This document shows positions 6,094 through 7,136 of a stretch of 7,136 nucleotides of DNA, one piece after another. How positions within the stretch are numbered: position 1 is the stretch's first letter; each line of letters begins with the position of its first letter. The notes beneath the pieces are model-generated. The model did not search any database and was not told the DNA's origin. It worked only from the letters and a program-made list of their open reading frames with translations. The translations under genes were made by a program, and so were the position numbers. Origin of the DNA: an uncultured Muribaculaceae bacterium (GTDB taxonomy: Bacteria > Bacteroidota > Bacteroidia > Bacteroidales > Muribaculaceae); NCBI GenBank assembly GCA_910589095.1, contig CAJUSN010000124.1:1-7136 (forward strand). The letters run 5' to 3'.

Positions 6094-6852
6094 ATGAGAA
6101 AAAACATTGTTGCAGGTAACTGGAAAATGAATACCACCCTGCCCGAAGGTATCGCCTTGGCTAAGGCTGTAAATGAAGCCCTTAAAGGTGTGGATGCAAA
6201 ATGCGACGTAGTGATCGGCGTTCCTTTCACTCACCTCGCTTCTGTGAATGAAGTCATTGACAAGTCTAAGCTTGGTCTTGGCGCCGAAAACTGCGCTGAC
6301 CATCGCTCTGGTGCTTACACCGGCGAAGTTTCTGCACCCATGGTTGCATCTACCGGTGCCAATTATGTTATCCTTGGCCACAGCGAACGTCGCCAGTATT
6401 ACGGTGAAACTTCCGAGACACTCAAAGAAAAGGTAAAGTTGGCTCTCGAGAACAATCTCACCCCCATCTTCTGCATTGGCGAAGTGCTTGAGCAGCGTGA
6501 GGACGGTTCGTATTTTGATGTAGTTAAAGCTCAGGTTGAAGAAGCTCTCTTCGATCTTTCTGCTGAAGATTTCTCTAAGATCATTCTTGCCTATGAACCC
6601 GTTTGGGCAATCGGTACCGGCAAGACCGCAACAGATGACCAGGCTGAAGAGATGCACGCATTCATCCGTGGTGTGATTGAAAAGAAATATGGCAAGGAAG
6701 TTGCTGACAACACTTCGATCCTTTATGGCGGCAGCTGCAAGCCCTCTAATGCTAAGGCTCTTTTCGCAAAACCCAATGTGGATGGCGGCTTGATCGGTGG
6801 AGCATCACTCGACGCCGAGTCATTCATGGGTATCGTTACTGCTTTTGAATAA
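6094..6852 (+). CDS. tpiA: Triosephosphate isomerase
   Basis: This 252-residue cytoplasmic enzyme interconverts dihydroxyacetone phosphate and glyceraldehyde 3-phosphate in glycolysis and gluconeogenesis. All hallmark residues are present: A-G-N-W-K-M-N (7-13) with substrate-binding Asn9 and Lys11; G-A-Y-T-G-E-V-S (73-80); the electrophile His96 in I-L-G-H-S-E-R-R; the catalytic base Glu168 in A-Y-E-P-V-W; the phosphate-gripping loop 6 W-A-I-G-T-G-K (171-177); Y-G-G-S (211-214); and G-G-L-I-G-G-A-S-L (231-239). Length is normal for a full (beta/alpha)8 barrel, with no sign of damage. The ATG at 6094 puts the conserved N-terminal strand at its usual distance. It follows the DoxX-like gene by 18 bp, so it is probably the third gene of that operon, perhaps also served by the internal box at 5984. 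Identification is essentially certain. Confidence 0.98.
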   Translation: MRKNIVAGNWKMNTTLPEGIALAKAVNEALKGVDAKCDVVIGVPFTHLASVNEVIDKSKLGLGAENCADHRSGAYTGEVSAPMVASTGANYVILGHSERRQYYGETSETLKEKVKLALENNLTPIFCIGEVLEQREDGSYFDVVKAQVEEALFDLSAEDFSKIILAYEPVWAIGTGKTATDDQAEEMHAFIRGVIEKKYGKEVADNTSILYGGSCKPSNAKALFAKPNVDGGLIGGASLDAESFMGIVTAFE

Positions 6853-6860
6853 TATCTTTT

Positions 6861-6907
6861 GCGTTTGTTTCTCATTCAAGTATTGATTGAATGGGTGAGC
6901 AAACCGC
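6861..6907 (+). repeat. Long imperfect hairpin after tpiA, possible terminator or 3' stabiliser
   Basis: Starting 8 bp after the tpiA stop, the arm 6861-6879 (GCGTTTG...ATTCAA) pairs with 6887-6907 (TTGAAT...CAAACCGC) around a 7-base loop GTATTGA. Perfect blocks are GCG/CGC, TTTG/CAAA and ATTCAA/TTGAAT, joined by G-U pairs, single bulges and one mismatch. No U tract follows, so it is not a standard intrinsic terminator; it may protect the 3' end or form part of a two-hairpin terminator with the next structure. Confidence 0.5.
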
Positions 6908-6923
6908 AATGATTCACTAAAAC

Positions 6924-6965
6924 ATTAGGCTACAAGAATTAATTTTATTAATTTTGTAGCCTAAT
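6924..6965. repeat. Near-perfect palindrome (12+7 bp stem) between tpiA and the next gene
   Basis: ATTAGGCTACAA (6924-6935) and TTGTAGCCTAAT (6954-6965) are perfect inverted copies. Inside them AATTAAT (6937-6943) and ATTAATT (6947-6953) continue the stem after one bulged G (6936), leaving a TTT loop. In RNA this is a 19-bp hairpin; in DNA it is a possible operator. The flanking T tracts on both strands are short (CTTTATT downstream on +, TGTTTTAG on -), so a bidirectional terminator is possible but not clear. Confidence 0.7.
6949..6956 (+). promoter_or_regulatory. Candidate -7 box embedded in the palindrome
   Basis: TAATTTTG is an exact TAnnTTTG match straddling the inner and outer 3' arms of the palindrome, 47 bp before the ATG at 7004. 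Transcription would start near the end of the palindrome, giving a leader of about 40 nt. No TTTG is present at the -33 position. The match could be a by-product of the A/T-rich palindrome. Confidence 0.42.
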
Positions 6966-7003
6966 TGCTTTATTGGCTTCGGCCTGACAAAAATGAATAC
7001 TAT

Positions 7004-7136
7004 ATGCCTCACCTTCGCTTAATATTGATTTTGTCCCTCGGTGTAGCCGTTTCGGCTTTTGGAGCATCTGCTGCAAAGAAGCAGTCGAAAGCTCCTATAT
7101 GCATTGTGGAGGAGATTGTTGCTGACAGTGTCAACA
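7004..7136 (+). CDS. Exported protein, N-terminal fragment (cut by window end)
   Basis: Forty-four complete codons are visible from ATG 7004 to the window edge. Residues 1-24 form a signal peptide: a short basic start (M-P-H-L-R), a hydrophobic core (L-I-L-I-L-S-L-G-V-A-V) and a likely signal peptidase I cut at A-S-A|A or one residue later, followed by K-K-Q-S-K. The mature part begins lysine-rich and then reads A-P-I-C-I-V-E-E-I-V-A-D-S-V-N. An upstream ATG at 6993 is in another phase and stops after nine codons, so 7004 is preferred. In Bacteroides I recall a SPOR-domain (peptidoglycan-binding) protein gene after tpiA; that would fit an exported product, but no SPOR sequence is visible here, so this is only a guess from gene order. 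Confidence 0.75.
   Translation, partial: MPHLRLILILSLGVAVSAFGASAAKKQSKAPICIVEEIVADSVN

Noticed and set aside
6082..6657. 191-codon open frame antisense to tpiA
   Set aside because: It mirrors the biased codon use of tpiA, which is certain on the other strand, and its product shows no recognisable feature.
6975..6984. GGC-TTCG-GCC mini hairpin with a UUCG tetraloop in the leader of the last gene
   Set aside because: The stem is only three pairs and does not extend; too short to support a regulatory call.

Overview
The window looks like a stretch of core chromosome from a member of the Bacteroidales, possibly Muribaculaceae or a relative; the family-level placement is a guess. The evidence is: no Shine-Dalgarno sequences, with A/T-rich leaders instead; exact Bacteroidetes-type -7 boxes (TAnnTTTG) in three of the intergenic gaps; and the gene set gyrA-TPR and DUF1599-DoxX/MauE-tpiA, an arrangement I remember from Bacteroides genomes but could not look up here. 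All genes are on the + strand.

Layout. (1) Positions 1-950 hold the 3' part of gyrA, covering most of the DNA-wrapping C-terminal domain and an acidic tail. (2) Two exported TPR-type proteins of about 405 residues follow (992-2218 and 2458-3672). They are clearly paralogous and arose by tandem duplication. The first sits 41 bp after gyrA with no recognisable promoter and ends at a hairpin terminator (2245-2283). The second has its own candidate promoter (2358-2365) and a leader with an overlapping 47-codon upstream reading frame. (3) A 57-codon gene (3786-3959) encodes a very hydrophobic protein with two predicted membrane helices and ends at a strong terminator (3987-4042). (4) An operon of three genes starts at a -7 box at 4104: a DUF1599 protein made of two repeats, a DoxX/MauE-like membrane protein with a large extracytoplasmic domain (ATGA overlap with the gene before), and tpiA 18 bp further on. 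(5) After tpiA come two successive hairpins, the second overlapping an exact -7 box, and then the first 44 codons of an exported protein cut by the window end.

Functionally the region joins DNA topology (GyrA), glycolysis (triosephosphate isomerase) and envelope proteins of unknown role. I see no mobile element, CRISPR array, RNA gene or sign of recent transfer. I do not see a clear new multi-gene system. The items most worth following up are the 57-aa membrane protein, the tandem TPR pair with its leader reading frame, the cysteine-free thioredoxin-like domain on the DoxX protein, and the palindrome that contains a promoter box at 6924-6965.
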